From Petrosia ficiformis (lineage: Eukaryota > Porifera > Demospongiae > Haplosclerida > Petrosiidae), in NCBI GenBank assembly GCA_947044365.1, contig OX345646.1, positions 3,542,827 to 3,606,826 on the forward strand: 64,000 nucleotides of DNA. Reading direction: 5' to 3'. Every line of letters begins with the position of its first letter. The stretch's first letter is position 1. The position numbers and the translations under genes are program-made. Of the stretch, positions 11,389 through 26,684 are shown piece by piece. The notes beneath the pieces are model-generated. The model was not told the DNA's origin. It saw nothing but the letters and a program-made list of their open reading frames with translations, and did no database searches.

Positions 11389-12831
11389 AAATTAATTATT
11401 AGTTTCTTCTCCACCCCCACTATTATTTCCTGCTTTACAATATATATCGTTAGTATAATGTTATAAAAATTAATCATCATCACAATAATGATATTCATTG
11501 TTAAAAATCCATTGACCAGAATCATCAAAATATTATCAAACTAAAAGAGGAGAGTCATTAGCCTACATTCCTTTACAGTGTACTATATTCTAAGGTATCA
11601 CTAATCAAGATTGTGTTTCAGTATAATTTTATAGATAATGTTCTCTAGTGTTCTTGATAGGTGTTTTTCTGGTTTTGTTACATCATCATGTATACAGCAT
11701 TATCATTGCACCACAAAATCATTATTGGTTTACTTAAATAACAAATATTAGTTCATGTACTTCACACTGTGTTAACTAACACTTTACATTATCAATTACA
11801 CACCTTCAATAATACAACACAATGTTTGTAACTATATTATAACTAATTATGTAATAATATTAATTGATTTCAATTAAGTGTGTTGTGAATGGCATAATCG
11901 ATTTATCTAAGAGCCTAGGAACCAATATTTCTGACGCAGAAGGTGGAGCTTGGAAACATGGGTCTGATGCCACATCATGTGGAGCATTAAATGCTGGCTA
12001 GAGCACTGCCCTTGGAGTTAAAAATGTATATATCTTGTAGCTATTATCAGGAATATTAATATTGAATAGCTACTCAGTTTACAACTGATTAGATAACACA
12101 GTCTTTCTACTACTTAAGGGTACTAAAAGGAAACGTATTTCATTAAAAATCTGCAACTAGTTACTATGAGTAGTCCCCTCAAGACTACTCATAGTAACTA
12201 GTTAAAAATTTTTAATCTAGAGAATTTGGTTTGGGGGGAGCTAATTCCACATGGAAAGTTTTGATTGACCACACTCGTTTTCCTTCCTTATTTGGTTGTA
12301 GTACTATAATTATGTGAAGTTTTGAGGAGGAGCTCTCCAGTAGATAGAACCCTGGTTTTTCATTTTACAATATTATAGTTACATGGTGACTAACCTAAAG
12401 ACCAGAACTGTTAGTAATGAATATTCAGCTTAAATTACCTGATCATTAATAGGGTGTAGTGTTAATAATAATTATAATACACCAACCAAAGATTTTAATT
12501 AAGGTATTACTAATAATTATTCAGATTAGTGTTCAGTATAATTATTTATGGACTCGTTACATTCGTCATTCATTTATTAAACATGTTGTTATCTGTATAT
12601 AATTTACATAGTTTAAAAGTTGCTTTTGGGAAATATAATATTTCTTGAAATATGGATTAGTCTGGAGATTCATTTACAAATAAAGTGAAAGGAACTCTGG
12701 TTTGTTTTAGTGTTATGATAAATATGACCACTATGCTTGCTCAGAGGTTTATTTACTGTATACCCAATTAAATGACAGAATTACTACTAGTGTTGCACCT
12801 ATATACAGCAATTTGCCTACACTGTATAAAT
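11389..12831. other. Replacement DNA where gene B has ankyrin exons, with a perfect hairpin
   Basis: No ankyrin exon or P-loop exon is seen between gene A and its upstream flank, although gene B has more than 7 kb of exons and introns in the equivalent position. A perfect inverted repeat with 20-bp arms (AACTAGTTACTATGAGTAGT) and a 9-base loop lies at 12155-12203. The remainder is AT-rich and unassigned. Confidence 0.5.
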
Positions 12832-13187
12832 GTTATTTTAACACTTATTTGGTTACAGGAGTTTCAATGCTGTATTAACAATAAATATTATGCTTCTGAG
12901 ATATATTATTGTAAATTCTCTTTCAATTATCTGTGAAGAACAAAGTTATTTGTTGACAAATTCCACAACTTTGTACTTATAATAACAAATAACAAATAAC
13001 AAACAAAGTTTTAAAAAACATTTGTGTATAATATATAGATATATATAATTATATATACACAAATGTTTTTAAAAATATATTTGCTACATGTATTAATTTA
13101 TTATTTGTTCTTTGTTGCCTCAGAAGCATAATATTTATGATTAATACTGCATTGAAACTCCTGTAACCAAAAAAGGGTTAAAATAAC
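12832..13187. repeat. Palindromic MITE, about 356 bp
   Basis: The outer arms start GTTATTTTAAC, continue through TTTGGTTACAGGAGTTTCAA and reach TTATGCTTCTGAG, and are mirrored on the right with few mismatches. The centre is a second hairpin (AACATTTGTGTATA against TATACACAAATGTTTTT). The arm piece ATTGCATTGAAACTCCTGTAACC-like also occurs at 17335 and 53615, so this is a dispersed family. It is non-coding. No clear target duplication was found. Confidence 0.7.
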
Positions 13188-13786
13188 TGGTTCGTTTTTA
13201 CCGTGTATTTGCTGATATGCCTATATTAATTTTCATAATCCAAATTGCCTATATGCAGATCCAATGCAATATTGTCTGTGTCAAATATAATATAGTGGTA
13301 TTTATATAGTTTACAACTGTTCGCACATGGTACTGTGTGAATTGTTCTATTGTTTGTGTGCTATACATTCAGCCCAAAGTACATGTAGTTATAGGCATAT
13401 TCTGAATCAGCGTTGGTTGGACATATCTTCAGATTGTACTTGTACAGTTTCACAATAATGTATCTACAAAGCCTGAAAAATACTGTATAAGCTGTATAGG
13501 CATTGTGTAGGCAATGCAGTTACCTATACCGATACTCTGCCTATGTCTTCAGTATAGGTCAAATCCGTATTTTAGTATAGGTGCAACCCTAATTACTACT
13601 ACTTTGCACACACTGCAATTACACTTTTTGAATATGGAGGGGAAGGGTCTCTATAATTATCAATCTAGTTCCACTGACCAGTCTATATTTGGCTAATCAG
13701 CAAGACTACCATCAATCCTAATATTCTATATCATCATACTTTGCTAAACTGTAATAATTATTCATTTATTATGTTATTGAACTTAC

Positions 13787-13960
13787 TCTCACGTTTCCTG
13801 AAACTCGTATCTTCTCAGCAGCTCGCTACGGGTAGGTGAATAGTCGCGCGTTGCCTGCCAGCCAGCCCCACGCCCGGCCGGCCCTCGTCAGAGTGGGAGG
13901 GGTTGGCTACGAGAGATCGCGTATCGACATGACACTACCAGGTGAAGGTGTGGCTCAGAT
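13787..13960 (-). promoter_or_regulatory. Putative 5' exon and CpG-rich promoter region of gene A
   Basis: A donor (GTGAGA|GTAAGTTC on the minus strand) at 13787 is conserved at the equivalent site 41302 upstream of gene B, and downstream sequence such as CAGGTGAAGGTGTGGCTCA is shared too. Relative to unit 2, unit 1 has about 100 extra bases at 13834-13940, strikingly GC-rich and CpG-rich (with GCCCGGCCGGCC). This looks like a first exon and promoter, possibly bidirectional. It no longer leads to ankyrin exons in this unit. Confidence 0.35.
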
Positions 13961-14305
13961 ATCATGAGCTCCACCTTCAAGCATGGTTGATTCGAATACA
14001 GAGTAGTCTTTCGTAAGTATACAGTCTACCTCATTACTGTCTATGGCTCGAAAAGCAAAGTATGGAGGTTTATGAGATATAGTTGTTGGATATTTGGCCA
14101 AATCATTTATTGGTCACAGTACTTAAAAGAATCAATTTGAGTCCGATCCTCAATTAGGTGAGTCAATGCTAATATTAACTTGATGATTTGTTTGATAATA
14201 ATATTGTAGTAACTGTCATATCTTATCTGTATTATTATATTATAATGATGAATATGGTTATCATTTCAAACAGGTCACAGTGCTTCTTTCATCATCCTCT
14301 TACAG

Positions 14306-14374
14306 AGTCTTCATTTATCCACTTGTTTGGAGTTGAAAGTTGTCTCATTTTGAACTGAACATATCTTCAATGAG
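14306..14374 (+). other. Exon-like module of a divergent plus-strand transcript
   Basis: Acceptor-like CCTCTTACAG precedes 69 bases that end TTCAATGAG before a GTTAGT donor. The same end and donor are conserved in unit 2 near 41990, where the body has diverged. Every frame that would join to the 74-nt modules downstream contains a stop, so it may be untranslated or not an exon at all. Confidence 0.3.
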
Positions 14375-15139
14375 GTTAGTCATTAGTTATTTGACTATAC
14401 ATATGTGATCTTAGTAGTTCATTAATTAATCTCATCACACTATTTGGTTATTTTGTATGTAAAGACAATCAAACTTCAGTAAGGTATGGTGGAGTAATTC
14501 TCTTACCAATTTAGTGTTTGACAATACCAAATGGACCACAGTCAGTACCAGCATCATATATTGATTCTCAAAACTACTCACTGTACTACAGTTCCCAATG
14601 CTCCCCTTTTTTTATAATATAGGAAGGGCTGCACTCACCAGGCTATAGGTACATCATCTATACTAAGGAGTTCATTAATATGATATAAAGTATAACAATT
14701 AACAACCATGTTCTACTCCAGCTAAAGAAAATTGCATTTCTTGTGAGCTTGAAAGTTCCTTGCTTGGTTCTTCATCTTGGGGACAGGTTCAACAACTTCA
14801 CTGTCACAATAATCATCTGACTTTTCTGAATCTTAGCCACAAACGATAAGGAGAGCCAGCCATAGACACGTTAAAACACGTATTAATATCTAATTACCCG
14901 TACATAAATTTGAAAGTACATGTATACAGTAGAATAATAATTATTATGGAGGAGGGACAAGTGAGACATCCAGGAACCTTTTTTTTTGCCTACTTTAGGT
15001 GTCTCAGGTAAGTACTAATGTGTCAAGAGACGACTAGATGCCCTCTGGGGTAAACAGTGACCATAAACAATCATTAAGTATCCTTTTTTCTTTATAATAT
15101 AACATTATTAAGTGTTTCTTTATTTTATTTTCTTCACAG

Positions 15140-15213
15140 ATTCTCACAGAAGTGTTATAGTTGGAAATGCTATTAGAGTTTTAGAATCTTTAATGAAATC
15201 TACTACTGATAAG
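15140..15213 (+). other. 74-nt exon-like module, first copy
   Basis: This is flanked by TTTTCTTCACAG and GTTAATT. Only one frame is open (two leading bases, then SHRSVIVGNAIRVLESLMKS). A near-identical module of exactly the same length and flanks lies at 15474-15547, and another at 43751-43824 in unit 2. Each module enters in phase 1 and leaves in phase 0, so two in series would break frame. They could be mutually exclusive exons or simply a local duplication of a repeat. Confidence 0.4.
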
Positions 15214-15473
15214 GTTAATTACATGTATATGTATATGGGACTATATACAATGTAATGTGTAAGAATGCGTACTGCTTACTGTTCAGCCATTTTGTAATCA
15301 TTGTCTAAGACATTTTTGAACTCTAATATAAACAGGTTATGTATATATTGTTTATGCATTAAAATAGTGATTACCCTAGTAATCCATAACTGTTTATTTT
15401 CACTCATATCTCAAAATTAATAATTATTCCATAAGCTGGTTTACGTCAAATGTTTATTCCATTTTCTTCACAG

Positions 15474-15547
15474 ATTCTCAGAGAAGAGTTATAGTTGGAA
15501 ATGCTGTTAGAGTTTTAGTATCTTTAATGAAATCTACTACTGATAAG
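15474..15547 (+). other. 74-nt exon-like module, second copy
   Basis: Same length and splice-like flanks as 15140-15213. The open frame reads SQRRVIVGNAVRVLVSLMKS. Substitutions between the two copies change residues without introducing stops. Function not recognised. Confidence 0.4.
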
Positions 15548-16189
15548 GTTAATTGTTTGTAAAAAATAATATTTGATATTTCACTACAAAAGACAACATT
15601 TCTCTGAATGAAGCAAATATCAGGATACCAAAAACTACTATTTGTGGCAAAAGATTTTGTATCAGAGAGTACGGTAGTACTCTCTATGTAGGGATGGCCC
15701 GGAAAAAAAATGGCCGCCCATACATTTCAATTGCAAGTGGAAAGCTGAAATCTGTGGTAATATATACAAATAAGTTAAAATATACATAACTTACAATGTA
15801 TTGAGTATTTTTATAACTAACAATACCTTTCAAATGTTCAGAGATCTTCATTAAACTATAGAACTGGCAAGTAGCAAAACTGGCAAAATCTTCATATTAT
15901 TTTTCACTATTATTCTTCTTTTTCATAAAAATAGATTTCTACGTTTCGGAAACTATTAAAGTAGTTGTAGCACAAATACAAATTTATTTTAAGTTAAATT
16001 CAGGGGAACAAACTTTGTACTGTTCTGTTTCTTGACCTAGACAACGAATACTTTCAGCCACTACAGCAACCTACTTACGATAGGACGCCATTTATAATAA
16101 ACCACACCCATTAATTTTATGGATGCTGTAATGGATATTATCAGATGGTGTTCTACAAAACAGATAAGTTGTATAAAGTATTGTACATA
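15548..16189. other. Unassigned AT-rich stretch
   Basis: No gene is seen. A piece near 15690-15730 (GGGATGGCCCGG, GGCCGCCCATAC) resembles ends of the repeat family at 21366-21902 and 43054-43526. The remainder has no clear structure. Confidence 0.3.
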
Positions 16190-16401
16190 CAGTATATGTC
16201 AATAAAATGTCACCATACAGTAACAGTAATTACCTTAGTTCTACTGTCAGTATAGTGTAGTAATTACTGTCTCACTACTGTGGTCTTGAATTGACAAGTA
16301 TACCAATTACTGTCAAAACTACTGTTGAACTACTGTAGTGTGGAAATGAAACTACTGAGTAATTACTGTACTGTATGGTGACTTTTTATTGATATATACT
16401 G
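16190..16401. mobile_element. 212-bp Tc1/mariner-type MITE
   Basis: The terminal inverted repeats are about 45 bp: left CAGTATATGTCAATAAAATG, right reverse complement CAGTATATATCAATAAAAAG, both continuing TCACCATACAGTA. Target TA is duplicated at 16188-16189 and 16402-16403. The interior is itself rich in ACAGTAATTACT-type inverted words. It is non-coding, so mobilised in trans if at all. Confidence 0.85.
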
Positions 16402-16403
16402 TA

Positions 16404-17010
16404 CATATAATCACTTCTGCAAATAGCAAAATTTGTAAAGATCATACTGAACTGCCCGTGTAAAAGTCATTAGTATAACTGAAATGATGTGCTTCTGTAC
16501 TGCATATCATCACTTCCACAAATTTGTAAACCCAAATGATACTGAACTGTCCATGTACAAATCATTAGTGTAACTGAATGTGTTAGTTGATCACTCTCAG
16601 ATAAGAAATTTCATCACAATTGTGCCACTAATTCATTGTATGCGAAAATAATAAAAAAACATTTTAAAAAATGAAAGAGTACATAGGGATATATATTATT
16701 ATACCGAGTCATTTAAAAATAGAATCAAAACAAAAATAATATAGAAACATGTTCAAAAATGAAAGCGGATATAGGAATTGTAATAACAAATAATTATAAT
16801 ATTGCAGTAAATTTTGAGTACTGTCTCCTTCTGGACACCATTCCTGCAGAAAATATCAATACTCTAAATAAAACAGAATAGTCATCACATATTTGATCAA
16901 AAATTGACCTGAATTCTTTAAAAATAGAATTGAAACAAGAATAATAAAAAACATTTTAAAACATGAAAGAGTATGTAGGGATATATATCAAAACCGAAAA
17001 AGCACAGGAA
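16404..17010. repeat. Imperfect internal duplications
   Basis: Two blocks of about 65 bp (near 16411 and 16508, sharing ATACTGAACTG and CATTAGT-TAACTGAA) repeat in tandem. Three further blocks share AACATTTTAAAA-ATGAAAG and a following GGGATATAT (near 16660, 16750 and 16950). Near 16985 an ATCAAAACCGAAAAAGCACA arm matches the foldback family at 20309. No gene is seen. Confidence 0.45.
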
Positions 17011-17063
17011 CATATGATACTTCCTCATTCCAGAATTACTCTGGAATGAGGAAGTATCATATG
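17011..17063. repeat. Perfect palindrome at a duplication boundary
   Basis: Arms of 23 bp (CATATGATACTTCCTCATTC then CAG) flank a 7-base spacer. Only the right arm exists at 53311 onward, where homology between units 1 and 2 begins. The palindrome thus sits exactly at the left edge of the recent segmental duplication. Confidence 0.8.
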
Positions 17064-18145
17064 TTGTTTTCACAGATATTAGAATAGTAAAGATAATAAT
17101 ACACTACAGGTTATACCTATACTATATAATATAGTTTGTAGTACTGTATGCTTTATTGTGACATATACATGTACTTTATATATACTAGTCAGTATAGATC
17201 AAGATGAAATGAATTAATTATATATATACATACATACAGGAGTGCATGAAAATGAAATTAATGATAGGGAAGGAGAGGAAACTTGTAAATAATAAGAAAA
17301 GCAAACGAGTATTGAGGAAAACCTTAATTTGCATTGAAACTCCTGTAACCAACTGAACTTTAAACAATACATTACATTTTAGCCATAATTAAAGTGTCTA
17401 TGCTGTTAAAAGATAAGTGCAGAACCCTAACCACTACTTGTGATAGGGTAACTATTACTGACAAGAAAATAGTAATTGCAGACAATACTGGACAGTAATA
17501 ATAATTATTATAATTATTACACTGAGATTATAATATTTATAAATTATGTGTGTGCTACAACTTAGACTTGAAGTCTGAATGTTGTAGTTGTCCATAAATT
17601 ACATGTATATACATGTACAATCACACATAATAAATATGCACACAAATACAAGTACATGGCATTACATGCACACACTACACTGTAATATTTGCATTTATAC
17701 ATAATGTTAATACTGCAACATATAAATGATACCAAGCCACACCCATATGCTTCCATTCTAACACATCAGTATAAACAGAATTTGAATAGTCATCCAGTTT
17801 GGTTTTGGTTTTGCACATCAGACATTATCAATTAATATTAACAGTCATTTCTGTAGTTACTCTTCCATACTCTCTTTTACCAATAATAAATTAATCCTCA
17901 ATAAAATGTTCCTATAGCATTGTTGTAATACATGATTAGTACGTACGTGATTTTAAATAAATATACCCACAATTTATGTTTCTTTGCTGGTAGGGTGTTC
18001 ACAAGCAACATTTGTTTACTTTATTATTCTCAAAGTTTGCAGAATTGAAATTCTGATTTTGCTTTGCTGGAAATAAGAGTCATTAATGTAAAACTTAAGG
18101 CTGGGCTGATTAATCGCTGAATCAATTAATCAATCGATATTGAAA

Positions 18146-19457
18146 ATTCTTCTGATTATCAATTATAAGTCTGTGATATTAATTTTATTGATTATTCCAT
18201 AAAACATACTTTTCAAGCATGCAACAGCAAATAATATAATTGACAGGAAGCATTTTGATCATCAAGTCGGAGGCATTTTCTGCATTAATTGACTTGATTG
18301 GCCTAATTATCAATCGAATTGAAGTTAGTGATAATCGATTTCGAAATCACAGCCAATTCCCAGCATTAGTGAAAATCGCTCTTAGCTAGGACTTACTTGT
18401 ATAACTTGCATATTTCAAACCACTCTGGCTCCTAACGTTCTTTGTTGTTGAAGTCATTCTCTAGCCATACATGTAGATAATACTTTGTATGTTACTGTAA
18501 GGTAGTAAGTAGTAGCAAGTGTTTGCAGTACAACAGTCCATCATCTTGAGTTAAGTTATACATACATGTAACACAAGTGTAGTACAGTAGGTAGTGTTAA
18601 TATGTATATACTGTATCTAGAGTATGTTAAACAGTTACAGTAATTATTTATAATTAATGACACAAACTATTAATATAATGCCTCCATAATATGTCTTGTT
18701 ATGGTACTCATCAAATCAGTAACTGCTTATGATGATCTTTGAATTCCTTGCTACATGTACTTTATACATTACATTTTAAATACACTTACAACATTCATTC
18801 ATATACATTCATATACCTAGATATGTTTTAATATACTACTTTACTTTTCTGCTACACTATCACGATCAACTATATACCAGAGCTTATTAAACAAAATTGT
18901 GTGTACATGTGCATATATACATTTGTGTTACACTCTAAATACTTCAATAGACAACTAATACATGTGTCTCGCATGCTAGCAATAGTGTAGACAAACACAC
19001 ACAACATACAAACAAGCAGCCACTATGGCTTAAAAAATAATCAGCCACAATGACTTAGAAAAATAATTATCAGCCACAATGGCTTAGAACATGAGCAGCC
19101 ACAATGGCTTGGACAATGAACAGCCACAATGGCTTAGACAATGAACAGCCACAATGGCTTAGAAAAAAAAGGAAAAATTGAGGAAAAATTGAACACTGAA
19201 TGCCCAGTCTTGAGAACCGGGAATGGTGGGTTAAAGATCTTTGATGCCTAGCCAACTCTCCCCACTCATCCAGTGTACATATAATAATAATAGTATATTT
19301 AGTATAATTATTTATATAACAAGTACATAACATAATACAATTCACAAACCAAGAATAGAAGTACATGTATAGAGCTGCCGTAAACTTAAGTTGGTCACAT
19401 GTGCAAGGTCTGAGCATGCACATACATATCTCACTACCTTATATGATGATGTACATA
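18146..19457. other. Segment present only in copy 1 of the duplication
   Basis: Copy 2 joins sequence matching 18145 directly to sequence matching 19458 (TATTGAAAGCATCC at 54411). A shared AAA at the join suggests loss by short-homology end joining. The segment holds TTAATC/CGATT-rich sequence at 18090-18340 resembling a hAT-type non-autonomous element, and the tandem repeat at 19017-19275. No gene is seen. Confidence 0.6.
19017..19275. repeat. Tandem CAGCCACAATGGCTTAGA repeat with conserved tail
   Basis: About six copies of an 18-base core (CAGCCACAATGGCTTAGA) with variable A-rich spacers are followed by a tail containing TGAATGCCCAGTCTTGAGA and GGGAATGGTGGGT. A diverged member with the same order occurs at 33700-33880. 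This looks like a dispersed element made of a short tandem array plus a unique tail. A minus-strand frame across it is a by-product. Confidence 0.65.
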
Positions 19458-19957
19458 AAGCATCCATACACAAATGTACTAACTACCACAAAACAAGCTT
19501 GAACACACATTTTTATAGAAATAGTTCATTATACAAATGTAGCATTAGGTATCTTAGTTAGTTAGTTGACTTCTTGTATAAAATGACTGAATAGTGACTA
19601 TACATTTAACATAGAGTAATAACATACACCAGTTGTGAGTATTCCTGGTCATGTGATCTCTTAACTACTGATTCATTGTATCTTGTACATAATAACAAGT
19701 ATACATGTATGTGTATAATTATACTGATAATACTGAAGAGTATACAGGTATAGCTAAGACAAAGGATTATTATTAATGATGGATATTATTTAGTAAAATG
19801 TGATTATTCTCTCTTGTGTATTAGTTGTAGCTTCACAATCTTCATTAGTTACATATAAGTGTTTGTTTAAACATGTTATACAGTTTTGGTCATCTTTGTG
19901 TGGATGGTCACAATTGTAAACTATTTTTTCTAATTACCAATCTTACTTTTTTCATAG

Positions 19958-20096
19958 AAGCTGATATTACTAAAAAGAGGATTCAGAAGATTTTATTAGC
20001 TCAAGTGAATGCAATTAATGGTATTGATGATACCTGTTAATGCAGGAGCTATGATAGTTTATAAGGAGGTGGAAGAGAGAATGACAGAGCCGCAGT
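19958..20096 (+). other. Exon-like terminal block of the divergent plus-strand unit
   Basis: A TTTTTTCATAG acceptor precedes a frame reading ADITKKRIQKILLAQVNAIN and then GIDDTC-stop. A second frame after GTTAATGCAG reads AMIVYKEVEERMTEPQ-stop, right before GTACAG. Copy 2 (57656-57771) has the same layout but lacks exactly 24 nt, an in-frame loss of eight codons. The phase does not fit the 74-nt modules upstream, so the gene model is unresolved. Function not recognised. Confidence 0.35.
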
Positions 20097-20308
20097 AGGT
20101 ACAGTGAACCTTTCATGTTGTATTGCTATACCTGTACATGTACATGTACATATATACTTACATTCGCTTGTTGTAATGACATGTGCTGTATATGATACAC
20201 ATGTGTGTTATTGTCATCAATGGTGCAGGCATATATACATGTATATGCAATGAACTTTCAACTTCAAACAACCCTTAAACTATATATTTTAGAACTGTTT
20301 CAAACATG

Positions 20309-20514
20309 ATCAAAACCGAAAAAGCACAGGAACAAGATTGGATTAAATTAAACTAACCACTTCCACATAACAACCCTACATAAGTATGTGTGTATTCATA
20401 GCCAGAGCAAAAGTAAAACACAAAGAAGTGATACTTATGTGGGGTTGTTATGTGGAAGTGGTTAGATGCTAAGTTACCATCCCAATCTTGTTCCTGTGAT
20501 TTTTCAGTTTTGAT
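20309..20514. repeat. 206-bp foldback element, copy 1
   Basis: The outer arms (ATCAAAACCGAAAAAGCACA against its complement ending TTTTGAT) and inner arms (CCACTTCCACATAACAACCC against its mirror) form a long imperfect stem with a loop of about 40 bases. A second copy is at 57983-58188 within the segmental duplication, and a stray left arm is near 16985. Non-coding. Confidence 0.75.
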
Positions 20515-20816
20515 ATCCCTACAGACATGTACTATTCCATTTTTTTTTATATTCGTTATACTGTACATGTCTATGTGTGTAACTTTCAACAACTTCATAC
20601 ACCCTTAAACTATCTTAGAACTGTTCCAAACATCATTAGTGGCCTAATAACTAAGTAGCTACCATATTTAAACTATGTACTGTACCATGTTGCTACCATG
20701 AAAGACTGTGAGCAGACATACTCAACAGAGGAGATGGTTGAAGTCCAACTTTTTAAACAGTGAATGTGTGTCCTGACTTACCTGCTGGTAATAACTAGCT
20801 AGTGTAAGAGCTAGTG

Positions 20817-20930
20817 GGGACTAGTTTACATAATTATGTTTGAATATTAGATTATAATGAATATATAGGTTTGGGGACTAGTTTACATAATTATGTTTGA
20901 ATATTAGATTATAATGAATATATAGGTTTG
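20817..20930. repeat. Tandem 57-bp duplication
   Basis: A block beginning GGGGACTAGTTTACATAATT occurs twice head to tail here and once only in copy 2 near 58497. It is a local change after the segmental duplication. Confidence 0.8.
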
Positions 20931-21365
20931 AAGGGATATAGTATTTGTTATAGTTCTAGTTATACTTACATGTTGAACTGATGAACTTGTACAACAATGA
21001 GTAATTAAAAATAATATTGGGTGGTTCCCAAAGTTTAAATGATATTATATATAAGGCTGCTGTTACATCATTGGGATTTTTGAATTTGGGAGGGGGTTCC
21101 ATACCCCACACCCCTCTCTGATAATTCACATTTGCACAATCTCTTTTATTCCCCCTCCTCTGTCATAAAATGTCTCTACTGCTTAGAAGTTTCTTGCTTC
21201 ATGTTACTGGATTTTGGGCTTGCAGATCAGCGAATGAACAATAAAACAAGGCAGAGGTTTCTGTTATAAACATCTATTGTAACTACTTTGAGCTAATACT
21301 TACATCTAATACTTTGCAAGAGACAATCCAAACAATTTATGATGAGTAAGCAAGTGAATATTTTT

Positions 21366-21902
21366 ATGGCCCGTAGGGCCATCCCTATAATTGCTTTCCA
21401 CGGGGTTTAATGTATATATAATTATATAAATTATTATATATATATATATTCTTGTGTCACTTGCGCGACTATGCGTTGTATACGTAGCTAAGGAAGTTGC
21501 GTCATTCCCGGGGGCTTGGTCAATTAATGGGCGTGGCGCGTAAAAGAACGCGCGTATGAGCTGCAGACCAGCCAGGAAGATTCAGAAAGGATGTAAAACT
21601 GCTAATAACTGTTGTATATAGCAGAGAAACAGTATAGATATTATGCAAGAATCTTTTACAAGTAAGTATGATAAGTTGTTGAGTTTCAGACACGAGGAAG
21701 TCACCATTTAGAACCTTGAAGGAGTACCTCAGTCAGTTCATCAGACATCTGTGTATTTAGACTGCAATTAGGCTTACACTTACGTCTTCAGGCCCCAGGA
21801 GTACGCCTGGCAGAAAGGTAGAGACATTAGTGCCATCAGCAATGCTTAATACATAGTCATCACAAAGCAAATATAGGGATTTTTTTTCTCTATATACACT
21901 TG
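21366..21902. mobile_element. 537-bp insertion, repeat family with inverted subterminal ends
   Basis: Absent from copy 2, where GTGAATATTTTT runs straight into TCATTAAAG (58981 onward). The left end reads ATGGCCCGTAGGGCCATCCC and then TATAATTGCTTT. The right end reversed reads ACAAGTGTATATAGAGAAAA and then ATCCCTATATTTGCTTT. The shared ATCCCTAT-ATTGCTTT words are inverted near the two ends. Related copies are at 43054-43526 (opposite orientation) and about 38890-39805. No ORF is visible; the target duplication is at most a few T residues. Class unknown. Confidence 0.7.
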
Positions 21903-22097
21903 TTTCATTAAAGAAAGAGAGTATTTGAATACCAAAAAGCAGTATTCATTTCAGCGCTAGCTCACATATATACATGTACATGTGTGTACCATATATAATT
22001 ATGACAATATTATCATAATTACATAATTTTCTAAATAATTGTAATACTATAATTATAAACTTGTATATATCCGAGCAACAGGAGTGACAAATATTTA

Positions 22098-26284
<4,187 letters not shown>

Positions 26285-26684
26285 ATTAGATGTGACAGAA
26301 CATGTAGTAGTACTAGAGGTAGTGGATTGATGATAGTGTGTAAAAACAATGTACTATATTATCCAATAGACATTGAACTGAGCAATAATAGAATAGAATG
26401 TATTAATGGAACTGTGGTAATGTGTAACTGCCAAAGATACTATCACTTGTATACAGACCCCCACAAGTACCTATGAGAAATTTGTTGAATACATTGAGCA
26501 ATGTAATTGATAATGTTGATGATAATGACCCAATGATTATACTAGGTGATTTTAATGAAGATGTTATGACAAATCATAAATCTGTGTTGATAGAATTTAT
26601 GCAAAATAATGGATTTCGTCAATGTGTACTGTATGCTTCGCCAACTCTTATATATAACGGTAGGACAAAAATTTACCGTGTAGG
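26285..26684 (+). pseudogene. Endonuclease/exonuclease/phosphatase-fold fragment, copy 1
   Basis: The frame contains GSGLMIVCKNN, a VYRPP-like block, DPMIILGDFNEDV and a MQNNGFRQCV segment. ILGDFNE is the hallmark of the EEP (AP-endonuclease) fold used by LINE retroposons and several other selfish genes. A base change and a one-nucleotide loss before the YRPP segment (compare 63402-63781) break the frame. Both ends are missing, and the block stops where a GGACAAAA-rich repeat begins. Likely a retroposon relic. Confidence 0.6.

Noticed and set aside
18090..18370. Possible hAT MITE (ends GGCTGGGCTGATT and TGGCTGTGATTTCG)
   Set aside because: The ends agree only in part and no 8-bp duplication is found; noted inside the copy-1-only segment but not called as an element.
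14306..20096. A single protein-coding gene joining the plus-strand exon-like modules
   Set aside because: Phases do not fit: every join I tried between 14306-14374, the 74-nt modules and 19958 gives a stop. Left as separate exon-like modules.
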